Shown here in pieces: positions 36,625-45,943 of a stretch of DNA of 64,000 bases; position 1 is the stretch's first letter, and every line of letters starts with the position of its first letter. The notes beneath the pieces are model-generated. The model did no database searches, was not told the DNA's origin, and saw nothing but the letters and a program-made list of their open reading frames with translations. This DNA comes from Gemmatimonadaceae bacterium (GTDB lineage: Bacteria > Gemmatimonadota > Gemmatimonadetes > Gemmatimonadales > Gemmatimonadaceae), in contig WYBP01000017.1 of assembly GCA_011525845.1 (NCBI GenBank), positions 124,001 through 188,000 of the forward strand, written 5' to 3'. The position numbers and the translations under genes were made by a program.

Positions 36625-37286
36625 GCGCGGCCATCCGTCTCGTGGTCGTGGACGACCACCCACTCGTGCGTGAGGGGATCCTGCAGGCCCTCTCCGTGCG
36701 GGGCTTCCAGGTCCTGGCCGACGTGGGGAGCGCCGAGGAGGCGCTCGCCTGCGTCGCGGAACTCGGGCCGGACGTGGTCGTCATGGACATCTCGCTGCCG
36801 GGCATCTCCGGGATCGAGGCCACCGAGCGGCTGCGACGCGATCATCCCGCGACGCGCGTCCTCATGCTCTCCGTGCACGACCATCCGGAGTACGCGCTCG
36901 AGAGCGTCCGCGCGGGCGCGAGCGGCTACCTGCGTAAGGACTCCCTCCCGGCCGAGCTCCGGTCCGCGGTCCAGGCCGTGCACGCCGGCCATACCGTCTT
37001 CCCCCTGCCCCGCCCCTCGGCGCCCGACGCGACGGCGCCGGTCCTCGCCGCGGCGGCCACGCGACTCGAGTCGCTCACCCGGCGCGAACGCGACGTCCTG
37101 GTGGGCATCGCGAGCGGGAAGTCGAATCGCGAGATCGCCGCGGACTTTCGCCTCAGCGTGCGCACCATCGAGTCCTACCGGGAGACGCTGATGGCGAAGC
37201 TCGGCATCCACTCGACCGCGGGCCTCACCCGCTTCGCGATCGCCTCGCACCTCCTGGGCGAGGACGGCGCGCGCGACGACCCGTAG
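36621..37286 (+). CDS. NarL/FixJ-family response regulator
   Basis: The 221-aa protein has a receiver domain (DDHPLV, phospho-acceptor D56 in VVMDISLPG, K in YLRKD) and a LuxR-type helix-turn-helix (LTRRERDVLVGIASGKSNREIA). It is coupled to the kinase gene by a four-base overlap. Adjacent placement suggests that it controls the TonB-dependent receptor downstream. Confidence 0.95.
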   Translation: MSAAIRLVVVDDHPLVREGILQALSVRGFQVLADVGSAEEALACVAELGPDVVVMDISLPGISGIEATERLRRDHPATRVLMLSVHDHPEYALESVRAGASGYLRKDSLPAELRSAVQAVHAGHTVFPLPRPSAPDATAPVLAAAATRLESLTRRERDVLVGIASGKSNREIAADFRLSVRTIESYRETLMAKLGIHSTAGLTRFAIASHLLGEDGARDDP

Positions 37287-37309
37287 AACTACGGGGACGC
37301 GCGCCCCGT
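37287..37309. terminator. Hairpin after the response-regulator gene
   Basis: The arms CTACGGGG (37287-37294) and CCCCGTAG (37302-37309) begin directly at the stop codon. There is no T tract, so it could equally be a dyad operator before the receptor gene. Confidence 0.4.
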
Positions 37310-37395
37310 AGCGCTTCGGTGCAGGACGTCGAAGCGTCGATGGAGTTTCCGGGATCGCGCCACTCGGCGCGTTCCTTCCTTCCCGCGAACTCCCG

Positions 37396-39555
37396 ATGCT
37401 CCCAAATCATCTTCGATCCGCCGGCGTTGCGGCCGCACTCCTGCTCGCCGCATCCCCCCTCATCGCGCAGCAGTCGGACACCACCGCCGCGTCGCGGCGG
37501 CTCGCACCCGTGGCGATCACCGCCACGCGACAGGAGACCGCCACGCTCCGCACCGCGGTGCCAGTGCTCGTGATTGATTCGAGCCAGATGCGCGCCGAGT
37601 ATCCGAACGGCGCGGGCGACCTCTTCCGGAACCTCCCCGGCGTGGACGTCACGGGCGTCGGCACCAACCAGCTCCGCCTGATGATCCGCGGCCAGCGCGG
37701 GCAGCGGATCCTCCTCACCGAGGACGGGATGCGGATGAACAACGCGCGCCGGCAGCAGGATTTCGGCGAGCTCCCCGCCCTCACCGACATCAACGCCCTC
37801 GGCCGGGTGGAGGTCGTGCGCGGGCCCGCATCGGTGCTCTATGGCTCCGACGCGATCGGCGGCGTGGTGAACCTGCGCACGCTCGCGCTCCCCGCGCGTG
37901 GATCCTCGGGGATGACCGGCACGGCGTTCTACCGGCGCAGCGAGGCGGACGGCCAGGACGCCGGGCACCTCCGCGTCGCCGGGCGCGAGGGACGCTTCGC
38001 GTTCGCGCTCTCGAGCACCGAGCGGAGCGCCACGACCTACTACGCCCCGGCGGGGCGTTTCGGCGACCTGCGGCTCGCCGCCCCGGCGGAGGTCCACGAC
38101 TCCGGCGTCCGCGACGGCAGCTACGCCGCGCAGTTCTCCCTCGACCTCTCGGCCGCCTCGAGCGTCGACCTCCGGTACTCGCGTTACGACGCGCGCGCGG
38201 CGGGCTTCGGCTATGTGGATCCCCGGGCCTGGGGCGACTCCAGCGGTACGTTGGTCCGGCTCCACTATCCCACCCAGACGGTCGATCGCCTCACCGCCAC
38301 CTGGCAGCACACCGCCCTCTCCACTCCAGTCGCCGACCGTGTGAGCGTCACCCTCGCCGGTGCCTCGAACGACCGCGTCTTCCGCCAGCAGGTCGACATC
38401 CCGTTCACCCCGACGGCGGGGATGAACATCCGCGCCGAGAACGTCACGGACATCGGCAGCCTCGCGCTGCGCGCCGAGGCGACGAAGGTGCTCGCCGGAC
38501 GGCACCTCCTCGTCTGGGGTCTCGACTTCCATCGTGACCGGTCGACGAACACCGACTCGTCGGAGACGCGGATGTACGGATTCGGCCCGCCCTCGACCCG
38601 GCAGAACACGACGCCCAACCTGCCGAACGCGAGCTACACGACGGGAGGCGCCTTCGCGCAGGCCCAGCTCTTTCTCGGCGACCGGGCGGAACTCGGCGCG
38701 GGCGTCCGAGGGCAGGCGATCCAGAGCGCGACCCGCGAGACCCCGGGCCTGCCGCCGGAGCGCGCGGGAGTGCGCGCCCGGGATGCGGCGTTCGTCGGGC
38801 AGGTGAATGGGCGGTGGGAGGTGCGCCAGGGCGTGCATCTCGTCGCGGCGCTCGGCCGCGCCTTCCGCGCGCCGAACCTCATCGAGCGCTTCTTCGAGGG
38901 GCGCACGGCGGAGGGGAACGGTTACCAGCTCGCCAGCCCGGACCTCGCGCCGGAGACCAGCCTGAACCTCGACCTCGGCGTGAAGGTCCGGCGTGGGGCC
39001 TTCAGCGGCGAGGTGACGGTCTTCACGAACCGCATTAGCGACGGGATCCGGGTGGTCGCCCAGGACTCGACGGTCGGCGGATTCGACGCCTTCCGCAATG
39101 AGAACATCGAGCAGCTCCGGGATCACGGCGTCGAGGCGGTCGCAGAACTCCAGCTGGGCCGCGGCTTCAGCCTGCTCGGGATGGTCACGACGCTCGACTC
39201 AGAGAACGTCGACAGCAGGAACCCCGTCGGCGACAGCTACGGCAACAAGGTCGCGGCCGAGCTGGGATGGCGCGACGCCCGCGGCCGCGGCGGCGTCCGC
39301 TACGCGCTGCGTCACCAGGGAGCGCGCCGCGACCTCGCGCTCGGCGCCGGGCCCGTGGGAGACGACCTTCCGGCGTTCACCGTGCAGTCCGTCCGCGGGG
39401 AGCTGCTCCTGCCCCGCACCGGCAGCGTGCGTCCGACGCTCACGCTCGCCGTCACGAACCTCGCGAACACGCTCTACTCCGAGGCCTCGAACACCTCGTT
39501 CTTCCGACCGGAACCCCCGCGCAGCGTGATGGCGGCGCTCCGCTTCGACTTCTGA
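37396..39555 (+). CDS. TonB-dependent outer-membrane receptor
   Basis: The 719-aa protein has a signal peptide (HLRSAGVAAALLLAASPLIAQ) and a TonB-box-like segment PVAITATRQE. The plug domain (about 45-165) includes LRLMIRGQRGQRILLTEDG and VEVVRGPASVLYGSDAIGG. A 22-strand-type barrel follows and ends in LRFDF, with the terminal aromatic residue needed for BamA recognition. Such receptors import siderophores, heme, cobalamin or other metal chelates. Ligand unknown. It lies between a two-component pair and a multi-pass membrane protein, so it may be under phospho-relay control. Confidence 0.93.
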   Translation: MLPNHLRSAGVAAALLLAASPLIAQQSDTTAASRRLAPVAITATRQETATLRTAVPVLVIDSSQMRAEYPNGAGDLFRNLPGVDVTGVGTNQLRLMIRGQRGQRILLTEDGMRMNNARRQQDFGELPALTDINALGRVEVVRGPASVLYGSDAIGGVVNLRTLALPARGSSGMTGTAFYRRSEADGQDAGHLRVAGREGRFAFALSSTERSATTYYAPAGRFGDLRLAAPAEVHDSGVRDGSYAAQFSLDLSAASSVDLRYSRYDARAAGFGYVDPRAWGDSSGTLVRLHYPTQTVDRLTATWQHTALSTPVADRVSVTLAGASNDRVFRQQVDIPFTPTAGMNIRAENVTDIGSLALRAEATKVLAGRHLLVWGLDFHRDRSTNTDSSETRMYGFGPPSTRQNTTPNLPNASYTTGGAFAQAQLFLGDRAELGAGVRGQAIQSATRETPGLPPERAGVRARDAAFVGQVNGRWEVRQGVHLVAALGRAFRAPNLIERFFEGRTAEGNGYQLASPDLAPETSLNLDLGVKVRRGAFSGEVTVFTNRISDGIRVVAQDSTVGGFDAFRNENIEQLRDHGVEAVAELQLGRGFSLLGMVTTLDSENVDSRNPVGDSYGNKVAAELGWRDARGRGGVRYALRHQGARRDLALGAGPVGDDLPAFTVQSVRGELLLPRTGSVRPTLTLAVTNLANTLYSEASNTSFFRPEPPRSVMAALRFDF

Positions 39556-39562
39556 GCCGCCG

Positions 39563-40276
39563 ATGCTCGCACCGTCCGCCGTCCACTACCTGCCGATCCT
39601 CACCACCCTCCTCTCGGCGGTCTTCGCGGTGGTGGTCCTCCGTCGCTACCACGCCCGCGGCGGCACGCACCTGCTCTGGTGGGGGCTGGGGATCTTCGCG
39701 TACGGCGCGGGCACGCTCACCGAGTCCCTGACGACGCTCTTCGGCTGGCAAGAGGGCGTCTTCAGGGCGTGGTACATCACGGGGGCGCTCCTCGGCGGGG
39801 CGCCACTCGCACAGGGCACCGCGTACCTCCTCTTCCCGAGGCGGCTCGCCCACGCATCCGCGGCCCTGCTCTCCCTCGCGATCGCCGCCGCCGCGGTCGC
39901 CGTGCTGCGGGCTCCCGTGGATGCTTCGCTTTCCGAGGCCTACCGGCTCAGCGGCGCCGTGTTCACCACGCAGGAGGTGCGGATGTACAGCCCCTTCATC
40001 AATGCGTACGCGGCGATCGTCCTGATCGGCGGGGCGATCGTCTCGGCCGTGCGATGGGCGGGCGTCGCGGGACAGCGGCATCGGATGTGGGCGAACGTCG
40101 CCATCGCGATCGGCGCGATCCTTCCGGGGATCGGGGGAGCCTCGGCACGGTTCGGGCACGTCGAGGTGCTCTACGTGACCGAGCTGCTGGGTCTCCTGCT
40201 GATCGCCTGGGGGTTCGCCCTGAGCACGCGAGAGCGGAGCGCCCCCTCTCCTGCGATGCAGGGGGCTGCCGGGTAG
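39563..40276 (+). CDS. Multi-pass membrane protein related to the neighbouring kinase sensor
   Basis: The 237-aa protein has about seven membrane helices and no soluble domain. Its second helix region ARGGTHLLWWGLGIFAYG resembles the kinase segment RHGKSHFLWWAVALLARV in sequence and position. It starts 7 bases after the receptor gene, so it is probably co-expressed with it. It could be a partner sensor, a TonB-receptor accessory or a permease; no known family recognised. Confidence 0.65.
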   Translation: MLAPSAVHYLPILTTLLSAVFAVVVLRRYHARGGTHLLWWGLGIFAYGAGTLTESLTTLFGWQEGVFRAWYITGALLGGAPLAQGTAYLLFPRRLAHASAALLSLAIAAAAVAVLRAPVDASLSEAYRLSGAVFTTQEVRMYSPFINAYAAIVLIGGAIVSAVRWAGVAGQRHRMWANVAIAIGAILPGIGGASARFGHVEVLYVTELLGLLLIAWGFALSTRERSAPSPAMQGAAG

Positions 40277-40284
40277 ATTCCGGC

Positions 40285-41454
40285 ATGACCAGGATCTTCC
40301 CCGACGACCGCTCCGCGCGCTTCTCCACGCGCGCCATCCACGCCGGCCAGCGCCCCGACCCCACCTCGGGCGCGATCATGCCGCCCATCTACCAGACCTC
40401 CACCTACGCGCAGGAGGGGCTGGGCATCAACAAGGGGTACGAGTACGCCCGCGGCAAGAACCCCACGCGCGAGGCGCTCGAGCGGAACGTCGCCGCGCTC
40501 GAGAATGCGATGCACGGCTTCGCGTTCTCCTCGGGGATGGGGTGCCTCGACTCGATCATGAAGCTCTTCAAGGCCGGCGATCACATCGTCGTCGGGTCGA
40601 ACGTCTACGGCGGCACCTTCCGGCTCTTCGACAAGATCCTCCAGAACTTCGGGCTCCAGTTCTCCTGGGTGGACACGCGCGATGTGCAGCGCATCCAGGA
40701 CGCGATGCAGAAGAACACCGTCGCTGTGCTCCTCGAGACGCCGACCAACCCGCTGATGCACCTGACCGATCTCGCCGCGGCCGCCGCGATCGCGAAGAAG
40801 GGCGGCGCGCTCACGATCGTGGACAACACCTTCGCCTCGCCCTACTTCCAGAACCCGCTCGACCTCGGCGCAGACATCGTCTGGCACTCGAGCACCAAGT
40901 ACCTGAACGGCCACTCCGACGTGATCGGGGGCGTGGCCGCGCTCAACGACGACGGCCTTGCCGCACGCCTCCAGTTCAACCTGAACTCCGCGGGCGCCGT
41001 GCCGGGCCCGATGGACTCCTGGCTCACGCTCCGCGGCACCAAGACGCTCGCCCTCCGCATGCGCCAGCACGACGCCAACGGGCGCAAGGTCGCCGAGTGG
41101 CTCGCGAACCGCGTGGGGGAGAAGCAGGTGTTCTATCCGGGGCTCGCCTCGCATCCGCAGCACGCACTCGCCAAGAAGCAGATGCGAGGGTTCGGCGGGA
41201 TGGTCTCGGTCGAGACGGGTTCCAAGGAGAAGGCCGCGCAGGTCGTGAAGCGCGTCAAGGTCTTCACCCTCGCGGAATCGCTCGGCGGCGTGGAGTCGCT
41301 CGTCTGCCAGCCCGCCGGCATGACGCACGCGTCGGTGGCCCCCGAGATCCGCAAGGAGATCGGAATCACCGACGGCCTGCTCCGATTCTCTTGCGGCGTG
41401 GAGGATGTGGAAGACCTGATCGAGGATCTCGACCAGGCCTTCAAGGGACTGTGA
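40285..41454 (+). CDS. Cystathionine gamma-synthase/gamma-lyase (PLP enzyme)
   Basis: The 389-aa Cys/Met-metabolism enzyme carries PLP lysine K205 (SSTKYLNGHSD), the phosphate-binding region SSGMGCLDS and the catalytic-site motif PTNPLMHL. It makes or splits cystathionine, linking cysteine and methionine; MetB, MetC and MccB types cannot be separated from sequence alone. A TAGATT hexamer lies 5 bases before the ATG and overlaps the previous stop codon, so a leaderless start is possible. Confidence 0.9.
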   Translation: MTRIFPDDRSARFSTRAIHAGQRPDPTSGAIMPPIYQTSTYAQEGLGINKGYEYARGKNPTREALERNVAALENAMHGFAFSSGMGCLDSIMKLFKAGDHIVVGSNVYGGTFRLFDKILQNFGLQFSWVDTRDVQRIQDAMQKNTVAVLLETPTNPLMHLTDLAAAAAIAKKGGALTIVDNTFASPYFQNPLDLGADIVWHSSTKYLNGHSDVIGGVAALNDDGLAARLQFNLNSAGAVPGPMDSWLTLRGTKTLALRMRQHDANGRKVAEWLANRVGEKQVFYPGLASHPQHALAKKQMRGFGGMVSVETGSKEKAAQVVKRVKVFTLAESLGGVESLVCQPAGMTHASVAPEIRKEIGITDGLLRFSCGVEDVEDLIEDLDQAFKGL

Positions 41455-41456
41455 AC

Positions 41457-41566
41457 GAACGGCAGATGTGGGATGGGAGATGGGAGATGTGAGGGAACTC
41501 AGCGAATGGGATAGGGCGGCCCGCAAGGGCCGCCCCCTCCCATCTCCCATCTCTCATCTGCAGTTC
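41457..41566. repeat. Intergenic inverted-repeat element, copy 4 (best preserved)
   Basis: The left arm runs from GAACGAACGGCAGATGTG through tandem GGGAGAT units to GATGTGAG. The right arm, read on the other strand, starts GAACTGCAGATGAGAG and carries two GATGGGAGAT-type units. The core is a perfect 9-bp hairpin GGGCGGCCC (41514-41522) / GGGCCGCCC (41527-41535) with a GCAA (GNRA) tetraloop. Arm pairs plus GC core are the signature of the family. Confidence 0.8.
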
Positions 41567-41623
41567 AGAGACACCTGACGCGCGCCCGACCCGTAGGTAC
41601 CGGCACCACCCCAAGGAGCATCC

Positions 41624-42601
41624 ATGCCCCGCACCATCCTCACCGACATCTCCTCCCTCACCTGGGAGCACCCCGCCGACCGCGCCGCGCTCAACACGCT
41701 CCGCGCGATCCCCGGCTTCCAGCAGGTCGTGAACAAGATCGCCAGCGTCTTCGGCGAGCGCGGCATCCGGCACCTCTTCACGGCGAGCGCCGTCCGCGTC
41801 GGGCCCACCCAGCGTCCCGACCTCGACGCGCTCTGGACCGAGGTGCTCCAGACGATGGACTGGCCGACCCGTCCGCAGCTGTACGTCACCCAGACCCCGA
41901 ACGTGAACGCGGGCGCCGTCGGTTTCGGCGATCCCTTCGTCGTGATCAACTCGGCGAGCATCGAGCACCTCACGCGCGAGGAACTCCGCGTGCTGCTCGC
42001 GCACGAGCTCGGCCACATCATGAGCGGGCACGTCACCTACCGCACCATCGCGCAGATCATCCTGCTGGTGGGCGTGCAGAACCTCCCCTTCCTCGCCGGC
42101 ATCGCCCTCCTGCCGTTCCAGATGGCGATCCTCGAGTGGTACCGGAAGAGCGAGCTCTCCTGCGACCGCGCGGCCCTGCTCGGAACGCAGGATCCCGACC
42201 TCGTGCTCGTCACCTTCATGAAGCTCGCCGGCGGCCGCGAGTTCGGGGACACGCTCGACCTCGCCGCGTTCAAGGAGCAGGCGAAGGAATACGAGACCGA
42301 CGGCAGCGCGTGGGACACCGTGCTCAAGATCTTCAACACCGCTTTCCGCGAGCACCCGTTCTTCACCGTGCGCGCGGGCGAGCTGCAGCGGTGGATGGCC
42401 TCGGGCGCCTACGAGCGGATCCTCGCCGGCGAGTACACCCGGCGCGCCGACGTGAAGCCCGGCGAGCACCTCGGCGACGACGTGAAGGAGGCGTCGGGCT
42501 ACTACACCGACCAGGCCAAGGCCGCGATGGGGAAGGTCGGCGACACGCTCGGCCGCGCGAAGGACGCCTTCACCGACGCCTTCAAGGGCGCGGCGCGATG
42601 A
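41624..42601 (+). CDS. M48-family zinc metalloprotease
   Basis: The 325-aa protein has the zinc motif HELGH (H127, E128, H131) in LLAHELGHIMSGH and the third ligand E177 in SELSCDRAA. One hydrophobic region at about 140-170 may insert in the membrane. The C-terminus is a long polar helix rich in D/K/A. M48 enzymes (HtpX and Ste24 relatives) clear damaged membrane proteins. The stop overlaps purD (ATGA). Confidence 0.87.
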   Translation: MPRTILTDISSLTWEHPADRAALNTLRAIPGFQQVVNKIASVFGERGIRHLFTASAVRVGPTQRPDLDALWTEVLQTMDWPTRPQLYVTQTPNVNAGAVGFGDPFVVINSASIEHLTREELRVLLAHELGHIMSGHVTYRTIAQIILLVGVQNLPFLAGIALLPFQMAILEWYRKSELSCDRAALLGTQDPDLVLVTFMKLAGGREFGDTLDLAAFKEQAKEYETDGSAWDTVLKIFNTAFREHPFFTVRAGELQRWMASGAYERILAGEYTRRADVKPGEHLGDDVKEASGYYTDQAKAAMGKVGDTLGRAKDAFTDAFKGAAR

Positions 42602-43905
42602 AGGTGCTGATCGTCGGCGGCGGAGGCCGCGAGCACGCGCTCGCCTGGAAGCTCCGTCGCGACGATCCCACCTGCGAGATCGTGGCCGCACCCGGGAACC
42701 CGGGGATCGCGGCGCTCGGCCGCTGCGCGAACGTGAAAGTCTCCGACATCGACGGACTCGTCGCGCTCGCGAAGGTCGAGCGCGTGACCTTCACGGTCGT
42801 CGGTCCCGAGGGTCCGCTGGAGGCGGGACTCGTGGATCGCTTCCGCGCTGAGGGGCTCGCGGTGTTCGGACCGACCAGTGCGGCCGCGCGGATCGAGACC
42901 TCCAAGCGGTACGCGAAGGAGCTGATGCTCGCGGCCGGCGTGCCGACGGCGAGTGCGCGCACCTTCACGGAGCCCTCGGCGGCGAAAGCCGAGGCGCGCC
43001 GACTCGGCGCGCCGGTGGTGGTGAAGGCCTCCGGGATCGCTGCGGGCAAGGGCGTGATCGTCGCGATGACCTTGGACGAGGCCGAGTCGGCGATCGACGC
43101 GATGCTGGTCGACAACGCCTTCGGGGCGGCGGGGGCCGAGGTGCTCGTGGAGGAGTTCATGGAAGGGGAGGAGCTCTCGCTCTTCGCCATCACCGACGGC
43201 ACGCACCTCCTGCCCTTCATCGCCGCGCAGGACCACAAGCGGATCGGCGAGGGGGACACCGGACCGAACACGGGCGGCATGGGCGCGTATGCGCCGGTCT
43301 CGATCGCGCCGCCCGAGCTCGTGGACGAGGCCGTCCAACGCGTCTTCGCGCCGACGCTCCGGGCGATGCGGGACGAGGGGTGTCCGTTCACCGGGCTGCT
43401 CTACGCGGGGCTCATGCTCACGAGGCAGGGACCGAAGGTGGTGGAGTTCAACTGCCGCTTCGGCGATCCGGAGACGCAGGCGCTGCTGCCACTGCTCGAG
43501 TCGAACCTCCTCGAGCCGATGCGCGCGGTGGCCGATGGACGCTCGCTCGCCGGAGCGGCGCCACTGGCGTGGAAGACCGGTGCGTCGGTCACCACCGTGG
43601 TGGCGGCCGCAGGGTATCCGGGCACGGTGAAGCCGGGCGCGGCGATCACGCTGCCTGCCGACACCGCGAGCGTCTCCATCTTCCATGCCGGCACCGCCCG
43701 CGACGGCTCGGGCGCGCTCGTCACGGCAGGCGGTCGCGTGGTGGCGGTGACCGCGCTCGCGCCCACGATCGCCGCGGCGCAGGCGGCGAGCGCGGCCGCG
43801 GCCTCCCAGGTCACGTTCACCGGCAGCCAGTACCGCCGCGACATCGGGTGGCGGGAGCTCACGCGCGCGCCCGTCACGGGCGTGACTCCGCCCGCGCCCG
43901 TGTGA
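42598..43905 (+). CDS. purD: Phosphoribosylamine-glycine ligase
   Basis: PurD performs the second step of purine synthesis: phosphoribosylamine plus glycine and ATP gives GAR. The 435-aa protein begins MKVLIVGGGGREHALAWKL. It has the ATP-grasp motifs VVVKASGIAAGKGVIVA, DHKRIGEGDTGPNTGGMGA and EFNCRFGDPETQ. Length and motif order are standard. The ATGA overlap with the M48 gene implies shared translation. Confidence 0.97.
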   Translation: MKVLIVGGGGREHALAWKLRRDDPTCEIVAAPGNPGIAALGRCANVKVSDIDGLVALAKVERVTFTVVGPEGPLEAGLVDRFRAEGLAVFGPTSAAARIETSKRYAKELMLAAGVPTASARTFTEPSAAKAEARRLGAPVVVKASGIAAGKGVIVAMTLDEAESAIDAMLVDNAFGAAGAEVLVEEFMEGEELSLFAITDGTHLLPFIAAQDHKRIGEGDTGPNTGGMGAYAPVSIAPPELVDEAVQRVFAPTLRAMRDEGCPFTGLLYAGLMLTRQGPKVVEFNCRFGDPETQALLPLLESNLLEPMRAVADGRSLAGAAPLAWKTGASVTTVVAAAGYPGTVKPGAAITLPADTASVSIFHAGTARDGSGALVTAGGRVVAVTALAPTIAAAQAASAAAASQVTFTGSQYRRDIGWRELTRAPVTGVTPPAPV

Positions 43906-43938
43906 GCCGCCGCCGCGGCCAAGCAGCCCCGCCTCCGG

Positions 43939-44760
43939 ATGCCCGAACTCCCCGAGACCGAGACCATCGCGCGTGACCTCGACGGCGCCCTCCGCGGCGC
44001 CGTCGTCCGTTCCGTGCGTGTCGCGCGCGCCGACGTGCTCCGCGGAGCCGGTCCCCGGGCGCTCGCCGCTCGGCTCTCGAGGCGCACGGTCGAGCGAGTC
44101 TGGCGCCGCGCGAAGAGCGTCGTGATCGCGTTCGACGAGGGGCGGCGACTCGTGGTGACACCGCGCTTCACCGGCACGCTGCTGATCGGCGAGCCACAGG
44201 AGGATGCGTACACCTGCCTCCGACTGGCACTCGCCGACGACCGCGAACTCCGCTACCGCGACGTCCGGCGCCTCGGCACCGTGACCCTCCTCGACGACCG
44301 CTCGTTCCAGGAATGGAGCGCCTCGCTCGGCCCCGAGCCGCTTGACCCGGGGCTCACCGCCGAGCGAGTTTCGGGAATCCTTCGGGGGTCGAGACGCGCG
44401 GTGAAGAGCATCCTGATGGACCAGCGCCGGCTGGCCGGTGTCGGCAACATCTACGCGAACGAGGCGTGCTGGCTCGCGGGCGTGCGGCCGGCGCGCCGCG
44501 GCGCGTCGCTGACGCACGCCGAGTGCGCGCAGCTCCTCGAGGAGCTGCGCGGCGTGCTGCGCGCGTCGATCGCCGTGCGGGGGACCACCTTCCGCGACTT
44601 CCGCGACGCGTATGGCGCGCGCGGCGGGTTCGCCGCACAGCTCAAGGTCTACGGTCGCGAGGGAGAGCCCTGTGCGCGCTGCGGAGCGACGCTCCGCGCG
44701 ACGCACGCCGTCGAGGGGCGCCAGACCGTCTGGTGCCCGGACCGCGCGTGCCAGCGATGA
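43939..44760 (+). CDS. mutM: Formamidopyrimidine-DNA glycosylase (Fpg/MutM family)
   Basis: This base-excision repair enzyme removes oxidised purines. The catalytic N-terminus PELPETETIARDL is intact; the H2TH region RAVKSILMDQRRLAGVGNIYANEAC is clear. The C-terminal zinc finger has CARC and then CPDRAC, so the second pair is spaced C-x4-C and not the usual C-x2-C. 273 aa. Nei or another relative is possible but the PELPE start favours MutM. Confidence 0.9.
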   Translation: MPELPETETIARDLDGALRGAVVRSVRVARADVLRGAGPRALAARLSRRTVERVWRRAKSVVIAFDEGRRLVVTPRFTGTLLIGEPQEDAYTCLRLALADDRELRYRDVRRLGTVTLLDDRSFQEWSASLGPEPLDPGLTAERVSGILRGSRRAVKSILMDQRRLAGVGNIYANEACWLAGVRPARRGASLTHAECAQLLEELRGVLRASIAVRGTTFRDFRDAYGARGGFAAQLKVYGREGEPCARCGATLRATHAVEGRQTVWCPDRACQR

Positions 44761-44800
44761 CAGGTCCGCATAGCATGAGCGCAGCAGCGGGGCGTCGGCC

Positions 44801-45943
44801 GTGAGCCCGCGCCGCCGCCGTCGCCGCCCCGTCGCGCCGCCCAAGGACGTCGAGATGCGGATCGACAACATGCTCGCGCTCGTGAAGGACACGGCGCGCG
44901 ACGTGCCTGGTGTCTACCGCATGACCTCGGCCGACGGCGAGGTGATCTACGTCGGCAAGTCGAAGCAGCTGCGCACGCGACTGCTCAGCTACTTCCGGGC
45001 GCGGTTCCCGCGCGACAAGGGCGCTCGCATCCTGCGCGAGGCGGCCACCCTGGAGTGGGAGGCGCTGCCGAACGAGTTCGCCGCCCTCCTCCGCGAGCTC
45101 CGGCTCATCAAGCAGCTCCGGCCGCGCTACAACGTCTCGATGAAGCGCGACGCGCGGTACCACGCCTTCGTGCGCGTCTCCAAGGGCGCGGCGCCCCGCT
45201 TCCACGTGGTGCGGGGCGCGGGCACCGACGAGACGGGGCTCTACTACGGGCCCTTCCGCGGCGCCCTCCAGCTCGAGGAGGCGCTGCGCGAGTTGAACGA
45301 CGTGCTGGGCCTCCGCGACTGCCGCCTCGACCAGCCGATGTACTACGCCGACCAGCCCGACCTCCTCCCCCTGCCCACGCGCACGCCGGGGTGCATCCGC
45401 CACGAGATCGGGAAGTGCCTCGGCCCCTGCATCGCCGCCGTGCGCGAGGAGGAGTACCTCGCGCGCTTCCGCGCGGCGCGCGAGTTCCTCGAGGGGGCGC
45501 ATGAGTCGCCGCTCCTCCCACTCCGCGCGCAGATGGAGGCGTCGAGCGATGCCCTGGATTTCGAGCGCGCGGCCGTGATGCGCGACAAGATCCGACGGCT
45601 CGAGGCGCTGCGCGAACAGTTCGGGCGGATCCGCTTCGCGCTCGAGTCGCTCTCGTTCGTCTACACCGTGCCGGGATCCTCCGAGGAGGAGGGTCGCAGC
45701 TACATCGTCCGCCGGGGTCGGGTGCGGGACGAACGCCCGGTGCCACGGACGGCGGCCGAGCGGCGGGCGCTCGACGCGGCGGTCCACGACATCCTCGCGC
45801 CCGTGGAGCGTGCGCCCGCGGTCGTTCCCGGGCACGAGGTGGACGAGATCCTCCTCGTGGCCGCGTGGTTCAGGAAGCATCCGCAGGAGTTGGAGCGCAC
45901 GCACTCGCTCGACGTCCCCACGAAGAAGTCACGCACGGCCTGA
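44801..45943 (+). CDS. GIY-YIG nuclease, UvrC N-terminal-half homologue
   Basis: The 380-aa protein has a GIY-YIG domain (PGVYRMTSADGEVIYVGKSK, then R in TRLLSYF), a UvrC-like middle part with four cysteines (DCRLDQ, PGCIRHEIGKCLGPC) and a UVR-like helical hairpin (ALDFERAAVMRDKIRRLEAL). It lacks the RNase H-like nuclease and HhH domains of full UvrC (about 600 aa). Its plan is that of Cho, which incises 3' of lesions. The GTG at 44801 is the chosen start. Confidence 0.85.
   Translation: MSPRRRRRRPVAPPKDVEMRIDNMLALVKDTARDVPGVYRMTSADGEVIYVGKSKQLRTRLLSYFRARFPRDKGARILREAATLEWEALPNEFAALLRELRLIKQLRPRYNVSMKRDARYHAFVRVSKGAAPRFHVVRGAGTDETGLYYGPFRGALQLEEALRELNDVLGLRDCRLDQPMYYADQPDLLPLPTRTPGCIRHEIGKCLGPCIAAVREEEYLARFRAAREFLEGAHESPLLPLRAQMEASSDALDFERAAVMRDKIRRLEALREQFGRIRFALESLSFVYTVPGSSEEEGRSYIVRRGRVRDERPVPRTAAERRALDAAVHDILAPVERAPAVVPGHEVDEILLVAAWFRKHPQELERTHSLDVPTKKSRTA

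Noticed and set aside
41461-41566. Possible CRISPR array from repeating GGGAGAT units
   Set aside because: Units are only about 7 bases with no spacers and form inverted arms, so this is not a CRISPR array.
44775-44804. Nine-codon open frame MSAAAGRRP just before the UvrC-like gene
   Set aside because: Too short and without special features; overlap with the GTG is likely to be chance.
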